Shown one piece after another: positions 54,965 through 64,000 of a DNA stretch of 64,000 nucleotides. The DNA comes from Cacajao melanocephalus. Its lineage: Eukaryota; Chordata; Mammalia; Primates; Pitheciidae. The translations under genes were made by a program, and so were the position numbers. Each line of letters opens with the position of its first letter. The stretch's first letter is position 1. The stretch is taken from contig CAUYLG010071188.1 of NCBI GenBank assembly GCA_963573385.1, positions 17,180-81,179 of the forward strand. Direction: 5' to 3'. Below the pieces are notes generated by a model. It made no database searches. It saw nothing but the letters and a program-made list of their open reading frames with translations, and had not been told where the DNA came from.

Positions 54965-55776
54965 TGTGAAGTCTACAGAAAAAAAAAAAAATGTTCGTAT
55001 TTCTAGAGTGGGAAATTTGTGAATAAATTTTACCTGGAAAGAGAGTTCTGGGCTGAGACCCAGCCTTAGGATGGTAATTTACAATTGTATAGATAGAGAA
55101 CTCCAGAAACATTTATCTAGCTCAGAAGGTATATGTTTACATATCAAGAAAAGAAGAAGCACAGAACTTTGGCAAAGTCTCTAGGTTTAAAATCTGAAGA
55201 CATCTGGGCCTTGGAGAAGTTTAAATTATATTCCAAGGCTGAGCATGATGACTCACATCTGTAATCCTAGCACTTTGGAAGACTGAAGTAGGTAGACTGT
55301 TTGAACTCAGGAGTTTGAGACCAGCCTGGGCAACAAGGAGAAACCCTGTCTCTACAAAAAAATCATCCAAGTGTGGTGGCATGTTCCTGTAGTCCCAGCT
55401 ACTTAGGAGGCTGAGGTGGGAGGATTGCTTGAGCCCAGGAGGCAGAGGTTGCAGTCAGTCTTAATCACCCACTGTACTCCAGCCTGGGCAACAGAACAAG
55501 ACCCTATCTTCAAAAAAAAGAGATAAAAGAAAAAAAGAAAAAACTATATTTTAAAAAATTAGAATAAGAACTCAGTATCCTTTCCACTTCTTCTCCAAGG
55601 TTCAAAGTTTATTCTCCCTCTTTTTAAAAGAAGAAAAGGAAGTGGCTTCCTCTTTTTCCTGTATAAAAGCAGAGAAACTTCATTGTTTAAGTGATTAGTG
55701 ATAATTTGTGTATGGGTCACACCTTTTGTGGGCATATAGGCTAAAATTAATGAGTACAAATATTGAAAACCAAACA
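54965..55776. mobile_element. LTR-sized insertion of unknown family (TG...CA ends), carrying an AluJ
   Basis: The two parts of the surrounding L1M are continuous in L1 order, so this 812-bp block is an insertion. Its edges read TGTGAAGTC at the left and AAACA at the right, the TG...CA form of an LTR. The flanks GTAGT (54960-54964) and CTAGT (55777-55781) look like a 5-bp TSD with one change. Without the Alu it is about 500 bp, a normal solo-LTR length. I do not recognise the family. Confidence 0.55.
55237..55541 (+). mobile_element. AluJ SINE
   Basis: A diverged dimeric Alu with AluJ-type 'gaactcaggagtttgagacc' and 'cagcctgggcaacaaggaga'. The flanks AATTATATTCCAA (55224-55236) and AACTATATTTTAA (55542-55554) match at 10 of 13 positions, a plausible old TSD. 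It sits inside the LTR-like insertion. Confidence 0.92.
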
Positions 55777-56180
55777 CTAGTATTTCATTATATGAAAAAT
55801 AATATATTTAGCCCTCTTATTTTTGATGCATACTTAAGTTGTTTCAGATTTGTAACTATTAGGAAAAAAGCTGTTATGAGCATTCTTGTACACATATTTT
55901 GTTGATCATATGTCTTCATTTCCGGAGGGATATATGGTTAAAAGCAAAATTGCTGGGTCACAGAAAAGTTACATATTCAGTTTATGTATGTATTGGTAAA
56001 TAGCTTTTCAAAGTAATTTTACCAATATGCACACTCACCAATATGGAAGTATTCTACTTGTTCCACATCTTTAGCAATACTTCTTTATTCTACTTTTGAC
56101 AGATACTTATTTTTAAATGCTTTAAAAATATTCTGCATTATTTTATGGTTTTCACAGTATTGATTCAGTTAGTCATGATC
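55777..56180 (-). mobile_element. Old L1M LINE relic, antisense, right part
   Basis: Resumes the L1M with 'tagtatttcattatatg', then 'aaagctgttatgagcattct', 'ttgctgggtcacagaaaag' and 'ttgttccacatctttagcaa', the usual order of reverse-complement old L1 ORF2. Confidence 0.78.
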
Positions 56181-56449
56181 TTACTATCGTTTATTTGAAG
56201 GTGATGTTTCTTACTTCTCTGGCTACTTTTAAGATTGTCTCTGTTTTTCAGCAGTGTAACTAACGTGTACTTAGATAATTCTTTTGGTTTGTTTAATTAA
56301 CTTTTAAAAATTACTCTGCTTGTGGTTTTCTGGTCTTTTAAATCTGGAATGTGATATATTTCCATACTTTTAGAAAATGTTCAGCTTTTAACTCTTTAAA
56401 TATTTCCTTTGATCTAATTTATTCCTCCTTCCCTTCCAAGATTTTAATT
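56181..56449 (-). mobile_element. L1M/HAL1-like relic, antisense, left part
   Basis: Blocks such as 'ttttcagcagtgtaactaac' and 'cttgtggttttctggtcttt' resemble a region found in old L1M/HAL1 elements in reverse orientation. The element appears to continue beyond the MLT1 at about 56991. Confidence 0.5.
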
Positions 56450-56990
56450 CCAGGTTGCAGTAGATTGAAAAAATAGTCATCTTTTTCTGTCATCTGTACA
56501 TTCATGCAGGTCATTCACACTTTTTGCAAGAAGATTTCATTGTTCCTCCCACTGAGTGAAATCTGTTTCTCGTCTCTTTAAATCTGGACTTGGCTGTTTG
56601 AATGACTTCAGACATTGGACAATTTTGGTCCAAGTTAATGCTTGAAAAACACTTCAGACTTAGAGCTTTTCCTCTTGCATGTTTAGAATCCTGAGATCAT
56701 CATGTAAATAAATATGAGTTAATCTCCTGGAGAAGAAAAGGCCAGGAATAGGAGACACAAGATGCTCCAACCAATAGTTGGCTACTCACCGTCAGACAGC
56801 CTGTCAAATACTAGACATGAGAAACTGTCCTAGATTCAGATGCATAACATCTAGCCCAGGAGAGATCATTCAAGCTTGCCCAGACTCAAAGAACCATTCA
56901 GTCAACTCACATAATTGTAAAGAATTAATGAACGGCTGTTGTTTTAAACGGTAAGTTTGGTTGTAGTAGGTTACATAGCAAAATCTAAAA
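56450..56990 (+). mobile_element. MLT1-type LTR
   Basis: Contains 'aaatctggacttggctgttt', the 'cattggacaattttggtcca' block and the 3' end 'ggctgttgttttaaacggta' then 'gtaggttacatagcaaaatc'. This is the order of an older MLT1 LTR in sense orientation. Edges are approximate. Confidence 0.7.
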
Positions 56991-57368
56991 TTCTCTGTGC
57001 TCCAAATATTTTATATTTTACATACTCCTTTTTATTCTCCTTTTTTTCATTTTGTAGTTCATATTGGATGTTTTCTATTGATCTGTGTTTGGGTTCATTG
57101 TTTTTTTTCTACATCAGTTGTTAAATCAATCCAATGAGTTCTTAAATTTAGATACTAAACACTTCAATTCTAGAATTTCCATCTGATTCATATTGATAGA
57201 TTTTATTCTCCATACACTTCATCCATTTTCTTCATTTTTCCTCTCTTTAATATATTAATGATGCTATTTTAGTTATTGATGCTAACTCTAATCTCTGGAC
57301 CATGTTAGGGTATGCTTCAATTGTTTATTATTTCTCTTATTAATCACATTTTTTCAGTGTTGGCATAT
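56991..57368 (-). mobile_element. L1M/HAL1-like relic, antisense, right part
   Basis: 'ggatgttttctattgatctg', 'ctagaatttccatctgattc' and 'gatgctattttagttattga' follow the same order as reverse-complement L1M/HAL1 sequence. It ends at the next MLT1. Confidence 0.5.
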
Positions 57369-57725
57369 TGCTACGGAATGAATGTTGATGTATTTCTCTC
57401 CCAAATTTATGTGTTGAACTCCTAGCCCAAAAGGTTATATTGGGAGGCCATTGAGTGGTGATTATGCAGAGCCTTCATGAATGGAATTCATACCTTTATA
57501 AAAGAGACCCCAGAAAGCTAGCTCCTCCCTTCCCCCCCACCAAGTGAGGACAAGCAAGAAAGCATCATCTATGAACCAGAAAATGTGCCTTCATCAGATA
57601 TTTAATCTACCAGCAACTTGATCTTTGACTTCCCAGCCTTCAGTACTGTGAGTGATAAATTTCTGTTGTTTATAAGCTACCCAGTCTCTGGCATATTGTT
57701 ATAGAAACCCAAATGGATTAAGACA
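57369..57725 (+). mobile_element. MLT1A-like LTR (ERVL-MaLR)
   Basis: A 357-bp sense LTR starting at TGCTACGGAATGAATGTTG and ending with 'caaatggattaagaca'. Internal blocks 'cctttataaaagagacccca', 'catcatctatgaaccagaaa' and 'ttctgttgtttataagctac' are diagnostic. No matching TSD is visible. Confidence 0.87.
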
Positions 57726-58305
57726 CCTGTTTAATTTTTTTTTTATTTCAAGCAAGCTGTTATTTAAAAAAATCTGTATATAGTAAGAGAATATCTTCTA
57801 CCCATAAAGATTCTCCTCTTTCTTCTTGCAGTAAAATAGTATGAGATGATGACTATTGCAATCAAATCAAAAACTGATCTGGGTTAGGACTGGGTTAGTT
57901 CCGTTTTTAGTAAAAACCTAGTAAAATTTCTGCCTTTTAACTTTTAGCTTCTTTAGTGCTCAGTTTATGAAAGTCCAAAAGCTGTCAGTGTTGTCAAGAG
58001 AGACTGTGTTTAATGCAGGCTATTGCTTATCCAGCCCAGCAGCATGGTTTTGGCTTCGGCTTCTGGACTAGCCCCTAAACTTCCTGACTACCCAAATTCA
58101 AAAATATCCCTTGAAGAAAACCAGCTTTTTGGGGGCACTCCTTCCATTTCCAATACATTTATAATTTCTGTGAGAGCATTCAAAGTGATAATTGTTTTAA
58201 TGAATATATAGAATGTTTTTAGGGAAGAAATATTTGTCTCCATCTAGGCTAAATACTCTATGTAAACAGAAATTAGTTTGTTTTCTCTACTGGATGATAA
58301 ATGAA
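57726..58305. other. Unassigned noncoding DNA
   Basis: Nothing recognised with confidence. The left part may continue the L1M/HAL1-like relic. Confidence 0.5.
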
Positions 58306-58350
58306 GATAGATAGATGATGATAGATAGATAGATAATAGATAGATAGCTA
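58306..58350. repeat. (GATA)n short tandem repeat
   Basis: GATA units interrupted by GATGAT and AATA, the usual structure of a polymorphic tetranucleotide repeat. Confidence 0.9.
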
Positions 58351-58789
58351 TAGTATGTTCTTCACTGTATCTTATTGTCTCATTTCTCTCCTATCCTTTA
58401 AATATATTTGATCTTAGAATTTACCTAGTGTCCCTTTTATTTTTTCTCTGCTCTTGTTAAATTGTCTTCACATCATTTCTCAGGCAGAGATCTTACACAT
58501 AATTTCAGCAAATCATTTTTATACAAGCTATTTCTAATCCTTTATCTCTAACATTTTCTCTTTTTTTAGTTCCACTCTTGATGGTAAAGCTTGTTTATTA
58601 AAGGCCCCACCTGGATATACTACCAGTTTCTCAAATTTTAGCTGTCAGGGAATGAGATATACTTGTTAGAGATAGCCACTGGATAGATTGAAGTAGGCTT
58701 CATGCCGCCTACCTCAATATTTCTAAAAGGAATAAACTTAGAAGCAACAATCTGGTTTTAAGTTCATGGAAAACAACAGCAAATCATTT
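58351..58789. other. Unassigned noncoding DNA
   Basis: Nothing recognised. Confidence 0.55.
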
Positions 58790-59130
58790 TCCAGCTCAAT
58801 GTTCATATAAATCACCTCATTCATTTCCTCAAAAATATTTAGTAGCACTTATTACATTACAAACATCATTCCAAGTTATGACAATACATCAGTGAACAAA
58901 ACAGACATAAATCCTTTTCTTGTGAGGTTTACATTGAATCAAGGGAGACAGACAAAAAATAAACAGAATAAATAATGAATAAATATGCCACATAAACATA
59001 CTATATAATATTAGAACATGATAAGTGCTATAAAGAGTAAATAAGCAGGCCAAAGAAGATTGGGATACTGCGAGTGGGGCTCATTAAGAAGTGAAATTTG
59101 AGCAAAGACTTGAAAAAGATGAATGAAGAG
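58790..59130 (-). mobile_element. L2 LINE relic, antisense, left part
   Basis: The reverse-complement L2 3' end is clear: 'tcattcatttcctcaaaaat', 'catcagtgaacaaaacagac', 'ggagacagacaaaaaataaa', 'gataagtgctataaagagta' and 'tttgagcaaagacttgaaaa'. It is interrupted at 59130 by an LTR-like insertion and resumes at about 60728. Confidence 0.85.
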
Positions 59131-59263
59131 TGTATCAGTCAGGTTTCTACCATAGAAACAGAATGAATAGGCTATAAATATTCTACAAGAGAGGAAGAGA
59201 GAATATGATGAGACAGACAGATAGATAGATGTGTATGTGTGTGGATGTATATGTGTCTGTGTG
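59131..59263 (+). mobile_element. LTR-like repeat, left part (TGTATCAGTCAGG family)
   Basis: Starts with 'tgtatcagtcaggtttctac' and 'atagaaacagaatgaatagg', the left end of the same repeat type as the element at 27493-28301. It is interrupted by a Tigger element. The matching right end is at 60508-60725. Confidence 0.7.
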
Positions 59264-59985
59264 AATTTGACCCTTATTATTTGCAGATTCCATATTTGTG
59301 AATTCACCTACTCAATAAAATTTATTTTTAATCCCTAAATTAATATAATACAAATCGATAATAATGGCAGTTTTGTTGTCATTCATGGAAATGCACATAG
59401 CGGCAAAAAGTTTGAGTCACCCAACACGAATGTTCCCAGGTGAGATCAAACAAGGCAACACTATGTCTTCTTGTATTAGCTCTTCTATTATAAAAAAGTA
59501 TCCTCTTCATGATATATTTAGTGCCATTTTAAAAAATATGTCTGTTCTCTTTTTGCTGGCAATTTCACCGTTTAAAATGTCCCCCAATGTAAGGTGCTAT
59601 CTAGTACTCCTAAGTGTAAAACGTCTGTGATATGCTTTGATGAGAAAATATGAGAATTAGATAAGCCTCATTCACACATGAGTTATAGTGTTATTGGCTG
59701 TGAATTCAACATTAATGAATCAACAATATATGTTTTTATTCGCTTTTCATTTTTTTTTACGTTCGTTTTAACCAACCAACCAAACAGCAGTGAAGCCGTA
59801 TATATTTTTAAAGGTATCTTCAAACAGGGACACACATAAAATAAAGGTATGAATTGATTGGTTGATGGGAATGTTGTGACTAATACATAACCTTGTATTT
59901 CCCATAGGAGCACTGGTTTAGTATTGGTTAATTCAGTGTTCATGGTGACTTTATAGAGCACCACCACCATGAATAACAAAAACTG
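59264..59985 (+). mobile_element. Tigger-like (pogo, Tc1/mariner) DNA transposon relic
   Basis: The left end 'aatttgacccttattatttg' and the reverse of the right end share a decayed terminal inverted repeat centred on 'ttattattcg'-like sequence. Internal DNA encodes a broken transposase N-terminus: one frame at about 59678-59731 reads MSYSVIGCEFNINESTIY, as in the helix-turn-helix DNA-binding region of pogo/Tigger transposases. Stops and frameshifts (for example a TGA near 59628) abolish coding. At 722 bp it is an internally deleted, nonautonomous copy. The exact Tigger subfamily is uncertain. Confidence 0.75.
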
Positions 59986-59998
59986 AATATATGTATAT

Positions 59999-60507
59999 TG
60001 CATTAGTCAGGGTTCTCTAGAGGGGCAGAACTAATAGGAGATATATATATATCTGTTTTTGTATATATACATGAAACAGAAGCTGATATATATGTTTTCA
60101 TATACATATACGAAACAGAAGTTGGAACTCAAGATGGTAAGGAAATGTGACCTGACTCACAAAGTGGTGTGCTTTTTCTCTAGATTGTATCTTCATCATT
60201 CTGTCATTGTCCCAAAACTGAAGAACATGGAGTTTAATGTTCAAGGGCAGTAAGCATCTAGCATGGGAGGAAGATGTAGGTTTGGAGGCTAGGCTCGTCT
60301 CTCTTCTCACATGTTTCTGGCTGCTTATATTCCAGCTGCACTGGGAGCTGATTAGATTGTGCCCATCCAGATTAAGGTAAGGTTTGCCTTTCCCAGCCCA
60401 CTGACTCAATTGTTAATCTCTTGGGTAACACCCTCGCAGACACATTCAGAATCAATACTTTGTATCCTTCACTCCAATCAAGTTGAAACTCAGTACTAAC
60501 AATCACA
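59999..60507 (+). mobile_element. LTR-like repeat (TGCATTAGTCAGGG...CAATCACA) with 5-bp TSD
   Basis: A 509-bp element beginning 'tgcattagtcagggttctct' and ending with 'actaacaatcaca'. It is flanked by TATAT at 59994-59998 and 60508-60512. Internal blocks 'actgaagaacatggagttta', 'ttcaagggcagtaagcatct' and 'cccagcccactgactcaatt' identify a common mammalian LTR-like family whose name I am not certain of. The TSD is low-complexity. Confidence 0.75.
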
Positions 60508-60725
60508 TATATATATAGGTGCCGGGAGAGAGAGGGTGTGTTGCTATTGCAATTGCAATTGCTTACAAGGTATTTGGGCTGGCTAGGGTAATCTCCTTTA
60601 CTTAAAATCAGCTGACTTTAAATGTCAATCATATCTAGAGGACATCATCACGGCAACGCTTAGACTAGTGTTTGAATAACTGGGTACTATAGCCAAGTCA
60701 AGTTGACACATAAAATTGACCATCA
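60508..60725 (+). mobile_element. LTR-like repeat, right part
   Basis: Holds 'ctcctttacttaaaatcagc', 'gactagtgtttgaataactg' and the terminus 'caagttgacacataaaattg' then 'accatca'. This is the right end of the element whose left end is at 59131-59263. Confidence 0.72.
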
Positions 60726-60727
60726 GA

Positions 60728-61640
60728 AATAAATCTGAAGATCTGAAGGTATTTGCAAAAAGACTATTTCAGATAGAGCAACGGCAGGTGAACTGTTATA
60801 AGGACTTTAGTTCTTACTCTGAGGGAATAGGGATTTATTGCATGCTTTTCGACCAAAATAAGCTTAAGATTAATCTGACTTATATCTTAACATGATCCAT
60901 TTGGCTGTGGTATTGACAATAGAATAAAGGAAAGCAGGCACAGAAACAAGGAAAACACTTAGGTAAGAGATTATAGACTTTGATCAGGATGGCAGCAGTA
61001 ATAGTGAAGAGAAATTCTCAAATTCTGGATATATTTTTTAGCTAGTATCCAGAAGGTCTGAGAGAAAGGAGGACTGGGAAAAAGAGCCTAGTTGTAAGAG
61101 GTTTCAATGAGTTTTGTCATGAATAACTAGAAGAATGGGTTTGTTTTTAACTACAATGAGGAAGAATTTGATTAAAGGTGGTTTGGACTAGGAAAGAAAT
61201 CAGAGATACGGCTTTGAAATGTCTTATAGATAACTGAAATATAGAGGACCATTGTATATATATATGAGTTCAGAATTAAGGATCCATAATTTGATGTTCA
61301 TTTTGGAGTCTGCAATTTACAGATGACATTTTTAATCCATTACACTGATGGTATCAGAAAGGGAAGTCAGCAAAAAGGAAACCACTTAGGGACTAAGCCC
61401 TGGGATACTTCAGTGATAAATGGTTGGGGGAAAAAATGCCAAAAAAGACAAGGAAGAGAGCACATTGGATGTTGGAGAAAAAAAATAATAAGATACGGGT
61501 TACCTGGAAGCCAACTGAAGTAAGAGATTTTTAGGAGGAGAGTTGGTCAAGTGTTCAAATGTGGCTAATAGTTCATTAGGAACAAATTATTGCTTATTAG
61601 ATTTAACAATGTGGATGTCATTGTAACCTGGCTACAGATA
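60728..61640 (-). mobile_element. L2 LINE relic, antisense, right part
   Basis: Continues the L2 from 59130: 'gatccatttggctgtggtat', 'aattctggatatatttttta', 'gggactaagccctgggatac', 'cctggaagccaactgaagta' and 'agatttaacaatgtggatgt' follow the order of a reverse-complement L2 ORF. The 66-codon frame at 61323-61523 is incidental. Confidence 0.82.
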
Positions 61641-61889
61641 GAGACTAAGTCCTATTTATAATGATGTTAAGAGATAAGGGGAAGAGTGAAAATATACAAA
61701 GTGAATGGAAACAATTCTATTAGTTTTGCTGTAACAACATGTAGATAATCAATTTCATTGGAAACATAAGATTTTATTATTTGTGGAAGGGAATAACCTC
61801 CTTCACAGCCAGACTCTCACTGGATGCTGGTCTGTGAATACTCTATACCTCAGCATCAAGGTTGTAGCTCATATAGTTACAGGTAACTA

Positions 61890-62113
61890 GAATGACCTCC
61901 ACCTTTCTAAATATCCTTTCCTACCCAATTCATCCTGTTAAAGTTATCTTATTAATTAATCCTCTCATAATTGTCTTAATTTAACTTGATTTCCCCCTGC
62001 TTTAAGTCCCGTATTACTTTGAATTTATCTCTCTTAACATTCAGTCTATATTGGTACTTTTTGTTTCTTTTCTTATCTCCCTGCTAGGTATTTGAAGGCA
62101 GGAAATTTTTCTT
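61890..62113 (+). mobile_element. L2 LINE relic, sense, left part
   Basis: A pyrimidine-rich L2 ORF end with 'gatttccccctgctttaagt' and then 'ttatctccctgctaggtatt' and 'gaaggcaggaaatttttctt', the L2 3' UTR. It is interrupted by an L1 and resumes at 62862. Confidence 0.72.
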
Positions 62114-62861
62114 TATTATTATTATTTCAACTTTTATTTTAGATTCAGACGATACACGTGCAGGTTTGTTAACTGGGCTTATTGTGTGATGCTGAGGCTT
62201 GGGTTAAGAGTTATCCTGTCACCCAGGTACTGAGCATATCACACAACAGTTAGTTATTTAACCCTTGCCCTCCTCTCACCTTCCCCGCTTTTGGAGTCCT
62301 TAGTCCATTCTTTCCATTTGTATGCCCGTGTGTACCTGTTGTTTACCTTCCACTTAGAATGCATTTGACCTTCTGTTCCTGAGTTAGTTCACTTAGAATA
62401 ATAGCCTCTAGCTCCACCCAAGTCCCAAGTTGCTGCAAAATAATAAGATTTTGTTCTTTTTTATGGATATGTAGTATTTCATGGTATATATTTACCGTGT
62501 TTTCTTTATCCAGTCAACCAGTGATAGATACTTACACTGGTTCCGTGATTTTGATATTGTGAGTAGTGCTGCAATAAACGTACAAATGCAGATGTCATTT
62601 TGTATATTGATTTATTTTCCTTTGAGTAGATGCCCAATAGTGAAATTACTGGACTTAATATTAGTTCTATTTTTAGTTCTTTGAGAAATCTCCACACTCT
62701 TTTCCACAGAAGTTGAACTAATTTACATTCCCACCAACAGTGTATAAATATTCCCTTTTCTCAGCATCCAGGCCAACAACTGTTGTTTTTGGCTTTATGA
62801 TAATAGCCATTCTGACTGGTATAAGATGATATCTTATTGTAATTTTAATTTACATTTCTCA
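62114..62861 (-). mobile_element. 5'-truncated L1 (L1MA/L1PB type), antisense, with 19-bp TSD
   Basis: The plus strand starts with a (TTA)n run, the complement of a (TAA)n tail, then reverse-complement L1 3' UTR ('cacgtgcaggtttgttaact', 'gcttttggagtccttagtcc') and ORF2 3' end ('ctgcaataaacgtac', 'ttcccaccaacagtgtataa'). The flanks at 62095-62113 and 62862-62880 match at 17 of 19 positions, giving the TSD. The minus-strand frame at 62506-62697 is part of decayed ORF2. Confidence 0.93.
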
Positions 62862-62960
62862 AAGGCAAGAAAGTTTTCTTCTTCATCATTATATTCTTCT
62901 TAGCACCTAGCATGATGCCTTGCATAAAGTAGGTGTTGAATACTTGTTTACCAGATAAAT
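62862..62960 (+). mobile_element. L2 LINE relic, sense, right part
   Basis: Resumes the L2 with 'ttcttagcacctagcatgat', 'gccttgcataaagtaggtgt' and 'tgaatacttgtttaccagat', the L2 3' terminus. Confidence 0.75.
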
Positions 62961-63631
62961 GAGTAAACATTCATGATAGTTTCTATTTGTTGGATAAATA
63001 ACCACTCTGGAAAAAAAAATTGGCATAAAAATTTAGTATGTGTTTTGACTAATCTTTGTAACGATAATATTAAAACATTAAGTTTTAAAAGCATGTAGCC
63101 ATTGTTATTGAGATTTGCATTGTTTAATTAATTTGCTACATTTTATTTTCTAATAATATCTTCAGTTAGATCCCTTTTGCCTTTTCGCATTTATGTGGTT
63201 ATATTTAACTCAGGCCCCCATTCAATCTGCCATTACAAGAAGTAGTTTTATGGCATAATGAACAACTTCATTTCCTGCAATTCTTAAAATAAGTTAAAAC
63301 TATTAAACTAAAATTCACTGATAAGATTCATTAACAATCATGTTTATTTTAATATTTTATTACAACTTCTTTGCAGATGGCATAAATTTAATTTCCAACA
63401 ATTGTATTTTTTTACATTAAATAAATATGTACAATAAATAAAGGAAGCATAAAAGATCTGAAAACTCTACTCATAATAATCAGATAATTTTGTTTAAAAA
63501 CAAAATAAGTTCAAAAGGACACTGTCAAAATATGCTTTATTATACATAATTATGTGAATCAAATTTCTTTTGGTTTCTAGTAGTAGAAGCAGACTATGGC
63601 TAACGTCAGCTTTTTAAAAGGGATATTTGTT
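62961..63631. other. Unassigned AT-rich noncoding DNA
   Basis: Nothing recognised. Confidence 0.55.
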
Positions 63632-64000
63632 GGGGAGAGAGATCCAAGATGGCCGATTAACAACAGCTCAGGATTGTAGCTCCCAGTGAAAGCGCAGACA
63701 GCCAGTGGACGCTGCACTTTCAGACAAATTTTTGTTGCCCACAGACTAGGAGATTCCCGGCGGAGGAGCCACACGGGTCGCCAGCGCGACTTTTTTGGCC
63801 AGCGTGGCTATTTTGTCGGCGCCCCAGCATGGCGCTTCTTGGCACAGAGTATACGGGATGACTCCGGCTCGGCTGGTCCCATCCCCACAAGGAGAACAGC
63901 AATTGGAAGCACTGAGGACTGAGAGTTTCACAGTAAGCACAGCTGAACCGGGAAGGTCCAGCTGTGTGGGGAAGGGGCATCCGCCAAAGGAAAACTAAGA
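63632..64000 (+). mobile_element. L1 5' UTR (L1PA/L1PB type), cut by the window edge
   Basis: Begins with 'ggggagagagatccaagatg' then 'gccgattaacaacagctcag', the 5' end of a primate L1 internal promoter, and continues with 'cagactaggagattcccggc' and 'tggcgcttcttggcacagag'. It holds 18 CpGs in about 360 bases, far above the rest of the window. The 5' end is intact, so the copy may be full length to the right. Short frames on both strands here are incidental. Confidence 0.88.
63645..63653 (+). promoter_or_regulatory. YY1-type site in the L1 5' UTR
   Basis: CAAGATGGC matches the YY1 core found at the start of primate L1 5' UTRs, where YY1 positions the transcription start. Presence of the motif is seen; activity is not known. 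Confidence 0.75.

Noticed and set aside
60098..60409. 103-codon minus-strand frame
   Set aside because: It lies within the LTR-like repeat at 59999-60507 and has no recognised domain.
63686..63998. Several overlapping frames of 64-86 codons on both strands
   Set aside because: They fall in the GC-rich L1 5' UTR, where stop codons are rare by composition.

Overview
The window is primate genomic DNA, most likely human or another catarrhine. The evidence is seven Alu SINEs (AluJ and AluS types and one AluSc/AluY-like copy), L1PA/L1PB-type LINE-1 copies, MaLR LTRs of the THE1/MST and MLT1 groups, a Tigger DNA transposon relic, and ancient MIR and L2 copies. The DNA is AT-rich and CpG-poor, with long TA/CA/GT microsatellites. 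I find no functional protein-coding gene, no exon set that I can support, no structural RNA gene, no CRISPR array and no prokaryotic operon. The reading frames longer than about 100 codons fall in L1 or L2 relics, antisense Alu or microsatellites, except for two modest frames at 45.3-46.4 kb. I did not find a new biological system; the informative content is the architecture of the repeats.

Layout. 0-9 kb: low-repeat AT-rich DNA with a MIR, a solo THE1/MST LTR with an exact 5-bp target-site duplication (TSD), and an antisense MLT1D-like LTR. 9.1-11.4 kb: a 5'-inverted (twin-primed) L1. 11.4-18.7 kb: mostly unassigned, with L2 and MIR relics. 18.7-19.3 kb: two head-to-tail Alus, the second inside the tail of the first. 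21.1 and 22.7 kb: two diverged direct copies of an approximately 300-bp segment. 23-25 kb: a truncated Alu with a 13-bp TSD, then an L2. 26.1-28.3 kb: an old L1M with a microsatellite grown inside it, a 20-bp perfect inverted repeat, and an LTR-like element carrying another large microsatellite. 30.0-35.1 kb: a 5'-truncated, decayed L1 with recognisable ORF1 and ORF2 relics, followed by an Alu. 36.4-36.6 kb: a palindromic TA-rich microsatellite block. 40.7-42.1 kb: a second twin-primed L1. 45.2-46.4 kb: a MIR followed by unique, slightly GC-richer sequence. 48.7-50.2 kb: Alu, MLT1 and MIR. 52.6-57.7 kb: a dense nest of L1M/HAL1-like, LTR-like, MLT1 and Alu sequence. 58.8-61.6 kb: an old antisense L2 carrying a nested LTR, Tigger and LTR stack. 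61.9-63.0 kb: a sense L2 split by an L1 with a 19-bp TSD. 63.63-64.0 kb: the start of an L1 5' UTR, CpG-rich and with a YY1 site, running off the window.

The elements do not work together as a pathway. They record successive insertions: MIR and L2 first, then MLT1, old L1M and Tigger, then THE1/MST and L1PA/PB, then Alu. The only sequence with plausible present-day regulatory capacity that I can point to is the L1 5' UTR at the right edge. Subfamily names are given from memory of consensus features and were not checked against a repeat library.
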